Source: Nitrincola schmidtii (GTDB lineage Bacteria; Pseudomonadota; Gammaproteobacteria; Pseudomonadales; Balneatricaceae). From it: a DNA stretch of 64,000 bases. This document shows, one piece after another, positions 1 through 8,935 of this stretch. Location of the stretch: NCBI RefSeq assembly GCF_008973715.1, contig NZ_WBOL01000008.1:97669-161668 (forward strand). Reading direction: 5' to 3'. Every line of letters begins with the position of its first letter. The stretch's first letter is position 1. The position numbers and the translations under genes were made by a program. The notes under the pieces are model-generated. The model saw nothing but the letters and a program-made list of their open reading frames with translations, did no database searches and was not told the DNA's origin.

Positions 1-2
1 CG

Positions 3-1046
3 ACTGCCTTAACCGCAGCAACAGGAACACTGAGACAGCGTGGACTGTTGATTACACGGGGTCATGTATTGGAGTCGTTCAGCAAAGCGACACATATCAT
101 ATTTGACAAAACAGGTACGTTGACTGAAGGCCGTTTAGCTATTCAAGAAACCTATCCTCTAAATGGCACATCGCCCGCTGATGCATTGATGTGGGGCGCA
201 GCATTAGAGGCACTCTCAGAGCATCCTATCGGGCGCGCCTTTATTCCTTGGTATTGCTTTAGTGCAGAGTCCATCGAAAACAGTGTTGGCATGGGTATTC
301 AAGGTGAAATCAATGGCGTACGCTATCGTATCGGTACGCCTAGCTATGTCATGGAGTTAAGCGGGCAAGCTATTCCAGAAATGCCCGATCAACAGCGCCA
401 ATGGATTCTGTTAGGCAATGAAAAGTCACCCTTAGCCTGGTTTGCGTTGGATGACCAAATACGTCGAGAAACGCGTCAAGCTATCCGTGAATTGAAAGCA
501 CTGGGCTTGAGCATTGAAATACTGACGGGTGATACCTCTCCTGCGGTTCAGCGTATTGCAGAAAAGCTCGATATCGATGTCATTAATAGCGGCATGAGCC
601 CTGAACAAAAACTGGCACGTATCGAAACATTACAAGCCGAAGGCAAGCAAACCATTATGGTGGGCGATGGAATTAATGACATACCGGTGTTAGTTGGTGC
701 ACAGACCTCTGTTTCTATGGGTGCAGCTACCGATTTAGCAAAAACCAATGCAGATGCTGTCCTTACTAACAACAACCTGCAAACCCTTGCAGAAAGTATC
801 CGTATGGCGCGTAAAACACGTACCATCATTAAAGAAAACCTCGGTTTATCTCTAGCTTACAACGTGATCGCTCTACCCGCCGCCGCAATGGGACTTGTAC
901 CTCCTTATATTGCAGCGATTGGGATGACCGCCAGTTCATTATTGGTAACAGGTAACGCCATGAGGTTGACGCGTAAACCGCGTGAGCTAAAAACTAACCT
1001 AGCTGAAGCTCCAAAAAAACCAGCCAACATAAATGCAGGCACCTGA
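3..1046 (+). CDS. ccoI: Cu(+)-translocating P-type ATPase CcoI, C-terminal part
   Basis: The gene is cut by the window start: the reading frame is open from base 3, so the N-terminal metal-binding and first membrane segments are missing. What remains holds the phosphorylation motif DKTGTLT (near nt 105), the SEHP motif typical of copper pumps (near nt 218), the hinge motif GDGIND (near nt 663) and a final pair of membrane segments. Such pumps load copper for cbb3-type cytochrome oxidase. The assignment to CcoI rather than CopA rests on context: ccoS overlaps its stop (TGATG), followed by a SafE-like gene, hemN and anr, the order known in Pseudomonas. A separate CopA lies at 31047. Confidence 0.9.
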   Translation, partial: TALTAATGTLRQRGLLITRGHVLESFSKATHIIFDKTGTLTEGRLAIQETYPLNGTSPADALMWGAALEALSEHPIGRAFIPWYCFSAESIENSVGMGIQGEINGVRYRIGTPSYVMELSGQAIPEMPDQQRQWILLGNEKSPLAWFALDDQIRRETRQAIRELKALGLSIEILTGDTSPAVQRIAEKLDIDVINSGMSPEQKLARIETLQAEGKQTIMVGDGINDIPVLVGAQTSVSMGAATDLAKTNADAVLTNNNLQTLAESIRMARKTRTIIKENLGLSLAYNVIALPAAAMGLVPPYIAAIGMTASSLLVTGNAMRLTRKPRELKTNLAEAPKKPANINAGT

Positions 1047-1246
1047 TGGAAATCGTTATTATTTTAATACCCATCGCATTAATCCTGACAGGCTTAGCCT
1101 TCTGGGCATTCTTCTGGAGTGTGAACAGTGGACAGTTTGATGACCTCGACTCCCCTGCTCACAGCATTCTCTATGACGATGATGAAGATATGATCCCTGA
1201 TGATGCGAAAGTTGATAAAAAAGATATAAAGCACAACCATGACTGA
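1046..1246 (+). CDS. ccoS: cbb3-type cytochrome oxidase assembly protein CcoS
   Basis: A 66-residue protein with one N-terminal membrane helix (residues about 4-25) followed by the family signature AFFWSVNSGQFDDLD and an acidic, soluble tail ending in a histidine-containing stretch. CcoS/FixS is needed for cofactor insertion into cbb3 oxidase. The start codon overlaps the ccoI stop and the end overlaps the next gene by 8 bp, so it is translated within one operon. Confidence 0.92.
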   Translation: MEIVIILIPIALILTGLAFWAFFWSVNSGQFDDLDSPAHSILYDDDEDMIPDDAKVDKKDIKHNHD

Positions 1247-1907
1247 GCCATTGCTCATCACCACGGCAATTTTGATTGGATTATTGGGTAGCACCCACTG
1301 TATTGGCATGTGTGGTGGTATCGCTGCCAGCGTTGGACTCAGTACAGGTCACTCTCGCCAACCCGCATGGCTAATACTGCTCGGCTATAACACCGGTAGA
1401 ATCTTCAGTTATAGCGTAGCAGGAGCACTGTTAGGTGTCGTTGGTGCGGTGGTTGTGACTAGCCCCATTGGCATAGCGCTACAAATTTTTGCCGGTTTAT
1501 TGTTAATTGCGATGGGACTTTATATTGGCCAATGGTGGTTTGGTATTACCAAACTTGAGTCAATGGGAGGCCACCTGTGGCGACATATTCAACCACTTGC
1601 GGCTAAAATTCTCCCGATTCGTCATCTACATCAAGCGCTATTGCTTGGATTACTTTGGGGCTGGTTACCTTGTGGTTTAGTCTACAGCACCCTGATTTGG
1701 TCATCTGCCAGTGGCAGTTGGCAACAAAGCGCTTTGTTAATGGCCGCTTTTGGCTTAGGCACTATGCCAGCGATGTTTATGACCGGTTTACTAGCCAAAC
1801 AAGTTCAAGCTGTGATGCAAAAACGCATCGTGCGACAACTAGCAGGCTTAATCATTATTTTATTTGGCATCTACACCCTGCCAATCAATCTTTTGCTGGG
1901 TCTCTGA
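1239..1907 (+). CDS. SafE/TauE-like (UreH domain) membrane protein
   Basis: A 222-residue polytopic protein with about six hydrophobic segments and the N-terminal motif GSTHCIGMCGG, which carries a histidine and two cysteines typical of the UreH/heavy-metal-transport branch of the sulfite exporter superfamily. In Pseudomonas the gene between ccoS and hemN is of this type. A role in copper or metal supply for cbb3 maturation is an inference from position. It overlaps ccoS by 8 bp and belongs to the same operon. Confidence 0.8.
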   Translation: MTEPLLITTAILIGLLGSTHCIGMCGGIAASVGLSTGHSRQPAWLILLGYNTGRIFSYSVAGALLGVVGAVVVTSPIGIALQIFAGLLLIAMGLYIGQWWFGITKLESMGGHLWRHIQPLAAKILPIRHLHQALLLGLLWGWLPCGLVYSTLIWSSASGSWQQSALLMAAFGLGTMPAMFMTGLLAKQVQAVMQKRIVRQLAGLIIILFGIYTLPINLLLGL

Positions 1908-1950
1908 AGAGCAGGCAAAAGAACTAGATTACTATATTGAGGACTTCCCT

Positions 1951-3342
1951 TTGAAAAATGACAGCCGTATCGTCTGGGACATGGAATTAATTAATCGTTA
2001 CGATCTTTCTGGTCCACGTTACACCTCTTACCCGACCGCAGTTCAGTTTGATCCTGACTTATCATCCGCTGAATTGATGAACCAAGGTAAAGCGAGTGCT
2101 GATAAAAACTCCCCCTTGTCACTCTATGTTCACATCCCTTTTTGTGCACATGTTTGCTACTACTGTGCCTGCAACAAAGTTATTACCCGTAATCGTGATC
2201 GTGCTCAACCTTATTTAGATACGGTTTATCGAGAGATGGAACAGCTGTCACAATGGTACAGTGATGATCGTATAGTTGATCAACTCCACTGGGGTGGTGG
2301 TACGCCGACCTTTATCAGCGATGAGCAGATGTTCGATTTGATGAATGCCTTACGTCGAAACTTTAATTTAAGAGATGACGATAAGGGCGATTACTCTATT
2401 GAAATTGACCCACGTGAAGCCAGTCCTGCCACCATGGAGGTGCTGCGAAAAGCCGGATTTAACCGTATCAGTTTAGGCGTCCAAGACTTGGATCCTAAAG
2501 TCCAAGAGTCAGTCAATCGTGTGCAACCGCTTGAGCAAACTCAAGGAGTTCTGACTCAAGCCCGCCAGCTAGGCTTCAACTCCATCAACATGGATCTGAT
2601 CTACGGTTTGCCACATCAAAGTATCGAGAGCTTCGATAAAACACTCGATGTCGTTATTGGCATGAGCCCTGACAGACTCTCGGTGTTCAATTACGCTCAT
2701 TTACCCGATAGATTTAGATCGCAAAAGCATATTAATCCAGCAGAACTTCCCTCTCCTGAGGTTAAGTTAGCGATCTTACAAAATACGATTAACAAACTAC
2801 TCGATGCGGGTTATGTCTATATCGGCATGGATCACTTTGCCAAGCCGGACGATAGTCTTGCATTAGCTCAAGCAGCAGGACAACTTCATCGAAACTTCCA
2901 AGGCTACACAACCCATGCCGATTGCGATCTTGTCGCCATGGGTGTTTCTGCCATCAGCCAAATCGGGCGTGTTTATTATCAAAATGAACATGACCTAGCG
3001 GCCTATACTCAAGCCGTCAATCAACAAAAACACGCCATTCGCCGTGGTGTCTGCTTAAGCGATGATGATATTATTCGCGGCGCAGTCATTAATCAGCTAA
3101 TTTGCCACTTTGAATTGGATCCAAGCCTGATTGAAAAACGTTTTGGAATTGTCTTTGCTGACTACTTTGCCGCAGAACAGTCTGAACTGTCTCAATTTGA
3201 AGCGGATGGATTAATTCAACGCAACCATGGCCAGATTCAAGTGACACCCGCAGGTAGATTGCTCATTCGACGTATCTGCATGGCGTTTGATGCATACATT
3301 CCAAAGCAGCAGCCGACTCGTGGATATTCTCGAATCATATAG
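1951..3342 (+). CDS. hemN: Oxygen-independent coproporphyrinogen III dehydrogenase
   Basis: This radical SAM enzyme decarboxylates coproporphyrinogen III to protoporphyrinogen IX without oxygen. The cluster motif CxxxCxxC is at C65, C69 and C72, with a further C74 as in E. coli HemN, and the N-terminal signature YDLSGPRYTSYPTA is present. I chose the TTG at 1951: TGAGGA lies 7 bases upstream and it gives 463 residues, near the usual 457. An ATG at 1981 would cut into conserved sequence and the frame upstream of 1951 has no homology. The gene sits between the cbb3 assembly genes and anr. Confidence 0.95.
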   Translation: MKNDSRIVWDMELINRYDLSGPRYTSYPTAVQFDPDLSSAELMNQGKASADKNSPLSLYVHIPFCAHVCYYCACNKVITRNRDRAQPYLDTVYREMEQLSQWYSDDRIVDQLHWGGGTPTFISDEQMFDLMNALRRNFNLRDDDKGDYSIEIDPREASPATMEVLRKAGFNRISLGVQDLDPKVQESVNRVQPLEQTQGVLTQARQLGFNSINMDLIYGLPHQSIESFDKTLDVVIGMSPDRLSVFNYAHLPDRFRSQKHINPAELPSPEVKLAILQNTINKLLDAGYVYIGMDHFAKPDDSLALAQAAGQLHRNFQGYTTHADCDLVAMGVSAISQIGRVYYQNEHDLAAYTQAVNQQKHAIRRGVCLSDDDIIRGAVINQLICHFELDPSLIEKRFGIVFADYFAAEQSELSQFEADGLIQRNHGQIQVTPAGRLLIRRICMAFDAYIPKQQPTRGYSRII

Positions 3343-3355
3343 GTTTAAACCTTAA

Positions 3356-3386
3356 GTGAAGGCTTGTTAAAACAATCAGCCTTCAC
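3356..3386 (+). terminator. Stem-loop between hemN and anr
   Basis: GTGAAGGCT at 3356-3364 pairs perfectly with AGCCTTCAC at 3378-3386 across a 13-base loop. No T-tract follows, so it may be a weak terminator or an mRNA-stabilising end of the cco-hemN operon. Confidence 0.45.
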
Positions 3387-3448
3387 CTGCTCTATGAAAT
3401 GTTACATAATGGGGCATACCCTAATTAGTTTGTGGGAAGGATCGGGAA

Positions 3449-4219
3449 ATGGAAGATAAAAATTTGTCTGGTAAAGTTCGTAGTCTCAAACAAGTACACT
3501 GCAGCACTTGTAGTTTGAGTTCACTTTGCCTTCCGGTTTCCCTAAACATGACTGAGATGCAACGTCTCGACACCATTATTGACAAAAGTCGTCCACTTAA
3601 GAAAGGTGATCACCTTTTCCGTCAAGGTGATAAGTTTGGCAGTGTTTATGCCATTCGAGCGGGCTCTGTAAAAAGCTACTGCATCACAGACGATGGCGAC
3701 GAACAGATTACTGGATTCTTTTTTCCTGGTGAACTGGTTGGGCTGAGTGCCTTAGATACATCGATATACCCTGTTTCCGCTAAAGTTCTTGAAACTACAA
3801 CAGTTTGTGAAATTCCGTTTGAGCGTCTTGATGATCTATCTAGCCATATGCCAGAACTGCGACGCCAAATTCTAAGAACCATGAGTAAAGAGATCTGTAA
3901 CGATCAACAAATGATGATGCTGTTGGCAAAAAAGAATGCTGAACAACGTGTCGCCAGTTTTCTATTAAAGCTGTCACAACGTTTTCAAGAACGGGGCTAT
4001 TCTGCCAGCCTATTTAGACTCTCTATGTCTCGTAACGAAATAGGTAACTATTTAGGTCTTGCCGTTGAAACCATCAGTCGTATTTTTACTCGCTTTCAAA
4101 GCCTTGAATTGATCCATGTCGATGGTAAAGAGGTAGAAATCCTGAATGCCGACAAACTACAAGAGCTATCTGGCGAACTGCAGGAAGTTGAGCGTTCTTG
4201 CAGTAAACAAGGACGTTAA
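3449..4219 (+). CDS. anr: FNR/Anr-family oxygen-sensing transcription regulator
   Basis: A 256-residue CRP/FNR-type regulator. The four cysteines that bind the oxygen-labile 4Fe-4S cluster in FNR are present: C18, C21, C27 and C120, each two residues below the E. coli FNR numbering. A cyclic-nucleotide-like beta-roll follows (residues about 40-130), then the C-terminal helix-turn-helix with the ETISR recognition motif near residue 210 that reads FNR boxes. A GGAAGG ribosome site precedes the ATG. The neighbourhood (cbb3 assembly, hemN) is the standard regulon. The name follows the Pseudomonas gene order; fnr is equivalent. Confidence 0.95.
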   Translation: MEDKNLSGKVRSLKQVHCSTCSLSSLCLPVSLNMTEMQRLDTIIDKSRPLKKGDHLFRQGDKFGSVYAIRAGSVKSYCITDDGDEQITGFFFPGELVGLSALDTSIYPVSAKVLETTTVCEIPFERLDDLSSHMPELRRQILRTMSKEICNDQQMMMLLAKKNAEQRVASFLLKLSQRFQERGYSASLFRLSMSRNEIGNYLGLAVETISRIFTRFQSLELIHVDGKEVEILNADKLQELSGELQEVERSCSKQGR

Positions 4220-4260
4220 TCACTCCTGTTTCTCTCCCGTTTTTTCTTTTGGAGACCTTA

Positions 4261-4803
4261 ATGTCTTACGATGAGTTTTACATAAAATCTGTCATACGCT
4301 CTATTCCCGATTGGCCCGAGCCTGGCGTTATTTTTCGTGATGTAACCACACTGTTCAAAGATCCTAAAGCGATGCGTATGGTCTGTGACGCTTTTATTCA
4401 ACGTTACATGAACCAATCTATTACCCACATCGCATGCATTGATGCACGTGGTTTTATTTTTGGATCTATCGTTGCGTATCAACTAAACCTACCTTTAGTC
4501 CTAATTCGCAAAAAAGGTAAATTACCAGGCCAGACGATCAGCCAAGAGTACACCCTTGAATACGGCACTGCGGCAGTCGAAATTCAAACCGATGCGCTAA
4601 GTAAAGGAGATAAAGTTGTTGTATTTGACGATTTAATCGCTACCGGTGGAACCCTGTTAGCAACCATCGCCTTAATTCACAAACTGGGTGCAGAGATACA
4701 CGAAGTCGCCGCCTTAATCGATTTGCCCGACTTAATGGGATCGCAAAAAATTCAAGACAGCAATGTTCCTGTTTACAGTTTATTAGCTTACGAGGGTCTA
4801 TAA
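4261..4803 (+). CDS. apt: Adenine phosphoribosyltransferase
   Basis: It converts adenine and PRPP to AMP in purine salvage. The PRPP-binding motif VVVFDDLIATGGT is at residues 119-131 and the length, 180 residues, is normal. The ATG at 4261 with GGAG seven bases upstream is the start; an in-frame TTG at 4249 overlaps that ribosome site and is unlikely. It follows anr directly, as in Pseudomonas. Confidence 0.95.
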   Translation: MSYDEFYIKSVIRSIPDWPEPGVIFRDVTTLFKDPKAMRMVCDAFIQRYMNQSITHIACIDARGFIFGSIVAYQLNLPLVLIRKKGKLPGQTISQEYTLEYGTAAVEIQTDALSKGDKVVVFDDLIATGGTLLATIALIHKLGAEIHEVAALIDLPDLMGSQKIQDSNVPVYSLLAYEGL

Positions 4804-4807
4804 GCAG

Positions 4808-5719
4808 ATGAATAGCTTTAAAAATCTGCTTTGCTATCGCTTTCAACCCAGTGATGACTTTACCCCCGAGCAACTTGAAGAACGACTACAAAAGCACCCT
4901 TTTACCCCTTGCGGGCGAAATGAACTGCAACGAACAGGCTGGATATCACCCTGCTTCTTCTCTGACAATCTTGTTTTCAGTAGCAGTGGTTATCACCTTA
5001 TCTCTTTATTAAAAGAGGAGCGAATTCTTCCTGGCAGTGTTGTTAGAGATGAAGTACAAATTCGTGTTAATAAGATTGAAGCGGATGAAGCTCGCAAAGT
5101 TTACAAAAAAGAGAAAGACCAAATTAAAGATGAGGTCATACAAGAACTGCTTCCTCGTGCTTTTTCCAAACGCCAATCAACCCGCGCTTTGATCATGCCA
5201 TCAGAGGGCTGGATCATCATTGATGCCAGCAGTTTTAACCGTGGAGAGTTGCTGCTAAACGAATTAAGAGAAGCTCTAGGGTCTTTGAAGGTTCGTCCGT
5301 TAAATGTTAACCAAGCTCCTGCCAGTGTCATGACCTCATGGCTTCAAGATGAACATCAAATTCCTACTGGCTTTGAGATTGGTGACGAGTGTGAATTACG
5401 CGACACCTCTGCTGAAGGTGGTGTCATTCGAATCAAAGGTCAGCCGCTTCACAGTGACGAGATAGTGGCACATCTAGAAACGATGCAAGTGACTCGACTA
5501 TCGATTACTTGGGAAGCACAGTTAGAGTTTTTATTCCATGCAGACCTAAGTCTTCATCGTTTAAAGTTAAATGCAGACTATGCTGATCAGCTTGAGCAAG
5601 ATCGTCCAGAAGATGAAATTGCAGACTTCGATGCTGCAGTAACTCGAACAGGACTGGAGATGACTCGCTTACTCCCAGCGCTTATTGAGTGCTTTGGCGG
5701 CGAGCCTGTTTCGGAATAG
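4808..5719 (+). CDS. rdgC: Recombination-associated protein RdgC
   Basis: A 303-residue homologue of RdgC, a ring-forming DNA-binding protein that limits RecA loading and affects replication fork repair. The family N-terminus is clear (FKNLLCYR, then HPFTPCG), and the length matches the E. coli protein (303). It starts four bases after apt and ends two bases before queE, so the three genes may be cotranscribed. Confidence 0.93.
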   Translation: MNSFKNLLCYRFQPSDDFTPEQLEERLQKHPFTPCGRNELQRTGWISPCFFSDNLVFSSSGYHLISLLKEERILPGSVVRDEVQIRVNKIEADEARKVYKKEKDQIKDEVIQELLPRAFSKRQSTRALIMPSEGWIIIDASSFNRGELLLNELREALGSLKVRPLNVNQAPASVMTSWLQDEHQIPTGFEIGDECELRDTSAEGGVIRIKGQPLHSDEIVAHLETMQVTRLSITWEAQLEFLFHADLSLHRLKLNADYADQLEQDRPEDEIADFDAAVTRTGLEMTRLLPALIECFGGEPVSE

Positions 5720-5721
5720 CC

Positions 5722-6354
5722 ATGTATAGTATCAAAGAAGCTTTTTACACCCTTCAAGGAGAAGGCGCACATGCTGGTCGACCGGCCATCTTCTGTCGCT
5801 TTACTGGCTGCAATCTCTGGTCAGGTCGTGAAGAAGATCGTGCCAAAGCCGTGTGTAACTTCTGCGATACTGACTTTATAGGCACCGATGGTCAAAATGG
5901 TGGGAAATTCCCCACTCCTGAAGCCTTAGTAGCTCACCTCAAGAGATTTTGGCCGGCTGCTAATTCAACGCCGCCCTATGTAGTCTGTACCGGTGGTGAA
6001 CCTGCCTTACAACTCGATCAAGCGCTGGTTGATACACTTCATGCTAAAGGATTTATCATTGCGATAGAAACCAATGGCACAAAACCTCTTCCAAAAGGAA
6101 TCGACTGGATCTGCGTCAGCCCTAAAGCTGACGCCAAGATCATGATTACTGAGGGAAATGAGCTAAAACTGGTGTATCCGCAACAATTAGCCCTGCCAGA
6201 ACAGTTTATCAACATGCAGTTTGAGCACTTTTATCTGCAACCTTTAGATGGTCAGCATGCTGATCGGTCTTTGCGCGACTGTGTTGAATACTGCTTACAA
6301 AATCCGCAATGGAAATTGAGCTTACAAACTCACAAAATTATTGGCATCGACTAG
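5722..6354 (+). CDS. queE: 7-carboxy-7-deazaguanine synthase
   Basis: A radical SAM enzyme that makes 7-carboxy-7-deazaguanine for queuosine in tRNA. The cluster cysteines follow the variant spacing CX14CX2C (C30, C45, C48), known from one branch of QueE, rather than the usual CX3CX2C. The substrate-binding motif TGGEP is present. The start is the ATG at 5722, which gives the conserved YSIKEAFYTLQGEG opening. No queC, queD or queF lies in the window. Confidence 0.93.
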   Translation: MYSIKEAFYTLQGEGAHAGRPAIFCRFTGCNLWSGREEDRAKAVCNFCDTDFIGTDGQNGGKFPTPEALVAHLKRFWPAANSTPPYVVCTGGEPALQLDQALVDTLHAKGFIIAIETNGTKPLPKGIDWICVSPKADAKIMITEGNELKLVYPQQLALPEQFINMQFEHFYLQPLDGQHADRSLRDCVEYCLQNPQWKLSLQTHKIIGID

Positions 6355-6370
6355 CCTTCATGCAACCTTG

Positions 6371-7264
6371 TTAACCTAGTGTTTCGCTACGTGACAGTGA
6401 TCGAGTAAAAATCTCTCGGTTACGCCAAGCAATCAGTAACAAGGCTGGAATTTGCATTAGCACACCATAAACCAACGCGCTGGCGGACATCTCAGGACTT
6501 TGCAACAAAGTACTGGTCACTAACAGCGCCGTTCCTGCATTCTGTAATCCAACCTCCACCAACAGCGTGACCTGTTTAGCCTCGGACAAGCCGGCCAAAC
6601 GAGCGACAACATAGCCTAACATCATGGCAGCAAGCACTAAGGACAACACAGGCAGCGCTAATTGAGGCAAGACGAGCATCAATCGAGACCAACTGGTCAC
6701 GACTAATAGCACCACCGTCATTAACATTAAAATTAAAGCTAAGGATCGACAAAAGCCTCGAACTTTCAAGTTAATCTCGGGAAAAATATGACCAAAGAGC
6801 ATTCCAATACTCACTGGCAATAGCGTAATAAGCAGCATTTGTATGATGGTTTGCATGACCGGAAAGTCGATCTGAGCCGAGCCCATCGACAAGGCTTGAA
6901 ACACAACAACAGCTAACAGAGGCAAGGTAAAAGGAACAATAACACTATTCAAGGCGGTTAAGGAGACTGACAATGCTGTGTCTCCTTTCGCCAATAACGT
7001 TATAGCGTTGGATGTAGCGCCACCCGGAGCCAGGGTCAAGATCATCAGTCCTGCCGCCAACAACAGTGGTAAATTATAAAGTTGAATGATAATCCAACCT
7101 AATAGTGGCAAACACACTAACTGAGCCAACATGCCCACGACTATCGCTTTCGGTTGCGTGAAGACTCTTTGGAAATCGAGCACCTTTAGAGACATTCCGA
7201 CACTCAACATAATAATGAAAAGTGCAAGAGGTAAAAAAACTTGGCTAACAAGTGTTGCTTGCAT
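6371..7264 (-). CDS. Bile acid:sodium symporter (BASS) family protein
   Basis: A 297-residue membrane protein with eight to ten hydrophobic segments. The motif LAPGGATSNAITLLAKGDTA matches the conserved sodium-binding region of bacterial BASS/SBF proteins. The substrate cannot be read from the sequence; family members carry organic anions such as bile acids, pantoate or keto acids. It is convergent with queE, with a 16-base gap. Confidence 0.85.
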   Translation of the reverse strand: MQATLVSQVFLPLALFIIMLSVGMSLKVLDFQRVFTQPKAIVVGMLAQLVCLPLLGWIIIQLYNLPLLLAAGLMILTLAPGGATSNAITLLAKGDTALSVSLTALNSVIVPFTLPLLAVVVFQALSMGSAQIDFPVMQTIIQMLLITLLPVSIGMLFGHIFPEINLKVRGFCRSLALILMLMTVVLLVVTSWSRLMLVLPQLALPVLSLVLAAMMLGYVVARLAGLSEAKQVTLLVEVGLQNAGTALLVTSTLLQSPEMSASALVYGVLMQIPALLLIAWRNREIFTRSLSRSETLG

Positions 7265-7752
7265 TGCTCACATTCCTATGAACCGAATTGATAAAGACCA
7301 GTCTAACAAATGTAGTTTTAAATTGCTGCAACGCAATATAACCGTTAGATTTTTTCGTTGTGGATACTCGAATTAATCTCCAGAAGCCCCAGCTCATCTA
7401 GGCTCTGACAGCCTACCCACAACTTCTGTGGATAACCCTGTGCAAAGAGCGGCGATAACTCTAAATTCACCCCGTTTTTACACGCCATTCCTTAGATTGG
7501 TTATTTTTTAACCAGCTATTTTATACGATATAAATCAATTAGTTATATAAAAACAAGCTGCTTGGATCGGTTTTTCCGGATTACTATTTTGATTTTTTCC
7601 GGATTGTTGAAATCTTTTCAGTGTCAAGCCTTAAAAGCAAGGTTATTCACATTTTATTTCAATTTTAAGTCTTGTATGTTTCCAAATATTCAAGATAGCC
7701 ACCTGCTACTTGGCACGATAGAATAGTCTCTTTATATCTTTAGGTTTGGGCA
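7265..7752. other. 488-bp gene-free region with DnaA boxes, IHF site and AT-rich repeats
   Basis: No coding sequence is supported here. TGTGGATAA at 7427-7435 is a perfect DnaA box in reverse orientation, TTATTCACA at 7643-7651 is a consensus-type box in forward orientation, and TGTGGATAC (about 7359-7367) matches at 8 of 9 positions. AATCAATTAGTTA at 7533-7545 fits the IHF consensus WATCAANNNNTTR. Between the boxes lies an AT-rich stretch (about 7495-7620) with a direct repeat of TTTTTCCGGATT. This is origin-like architecture, but dnaA, gidA and parAB are not next to it. The promoters of the two flanking divergent genes must also be here. Confidence 0.5.
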
Positions 7753-8916
7753 ATGCAACATAAAGCAACTGATCGTAAAGCAGCAGCACAACGCATCAGT
7801 ATTATCGGCGCCATCGTCAACGCAGTGATGAGCGTGCTTAAAATTGTGGGAGGCATACTAACGGGCTCTGCAGCCTTAGTCGCAGATGGTTTTCATTCCC
7901 TATCGGATGTCGCTACCGATCTGATGGTCGTGTTTCTAGTAGGCTTTTCACATAAAAAGCCTGATGAAGAGCATCCCTGGGGTCATGGCCGATTTGAAAC
8001 AGTCGGTACGGTATTACTTGCCGTCATTTTGTTATTAGTCGCTGGCTTCATGACATGGGACAGTCTTAAACTACTTTTTTCAGGAGAGATCCCTGCCCCT
8101 CCTGCTTGGCCAGCTCTATTGATTGCGGCTGGATCTATCTTGGCTAATGAGGTTTTATTTTTCTACACCTTAAAAGTAGGTAAAGAAAATCAATCCAATC
8201 TGATTATTGCCAACGCTTGGCATCACAGGACAGATTCACTGTCTTCTGTGGTGGTGCTTGTTGCACTTGCGGGCGCAATCATGGGTGTCTGGTGGCTGGA
8301 TGCACTTGCCGCTGTGCTCGTGGCACTGCTGATTGCAAAGATAGGTATCGACTTACTATTAAAAAGTTTAGCTGAGTTGGTTGATACCGGATTGCCAGCA
8401 GAGCGCGTAGAAGCCCTTGAAAAGACTGCTCGCTCTATTGAAGGGGTTATCAACGTTCATCATGTTAGAACTCGCCTAATGGGCGGACAGAGCCTTTTAG
8501 AGATGCACCTGCAAGTTGCTCCGCATACTACCGCATCAGAAGGTCACTATATTGGCGACAATGTCTGCAATGCTTTAAAAGAAGAATTCGATGATATCAG
8601 TTATATCATCTATCACATTGATACCTATGATGATGAAAAACTGATTGAGAATGGCTTACCACGACTGCAAAGCCGTCAACAGATTAAAGATTTGTTGGAT
8701 AGCAGCTTAAAAACAAACTTTGGACTGATTCCAGACTATCAAATGATGCTTTTTTATGCACCTAGCAGCCTAGAAGTCGAGATAAAGTTAACCGCATCAG
8801 GTATATCCGCGATTGAAGAAAAGCAAATCAGCTTATCTTCGATCCAGCAGCACCTCGAAGAGACGCTACTGGAGATAAAAGGATTTAGAAAGTTAACGCT
8901 TTGGCTACCGGCATGA
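7753..8916 (+). CDS. Cation diffusion facilitator (FieF/MamB-like)
   Basis: A 387-residue CDF transporter that would export divalent metal (Zn, Fe, Mn or Co) by proton antiport. Metal-site motifs are visible: GFHSLSDVATD in the second membrane segment and HHRTDSLSS in the fifth. About six membrane segments are followed by the cytoplasmic dimerisation domain. The C-terminus after about residue 290 is longer than in FieF and of unknown role. The substrate cannot be assigned. It converges on gor. Confidence 0.88.
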   Translation: MQHKATDRKAAAQRISIIGAIVNAVMSVLKIVGGILTGSAALVADGFHSLSDVATDLMVVFLVGFSHKKPDEEHPWGHGRFETVGTVLLAVILLLVAGFMTWDSLKLLFSGEIPAPPAWPALLIAAGSILANEVLFFYTLKVGKENQSNLIIANAWHHRTDSLSSVVVLVALAGAIMGVWWLDALAAVLVALLIAKIGIDLLLKSLAELVDTGLPAERVEALEKTARSIEGVINVHHVRTRLMGGQSLLEMHLQVAPHTTASEGHYIGDNVCNALKEEFDDISYIIYHIDTYDDEKLIENGLPRLQSRQQIKDLLDSSLKTNFGLIPDYQMMLFYAPSSLEVEIKLTASGISAIEEKQISLSSIQQHLEETLLEIKGFRKLTLWLPA

Positions 8917-8935
8917 AGATCAGCAGCGGTCGTCA

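Noticed and set aside
1864..1950. N-terminal extension of hemN within the preceding gene
   Set aside because: It lies inside the SafE-like gene and has no HemN homology; the TTG at 1951 has a proper ribosome site.
4808..6354. rdgC-queE region as phage-derived because RdgC affects recombination
   Set aside because: RdgC is a core gene in this group, and its neighbours and base composition look ordinary.
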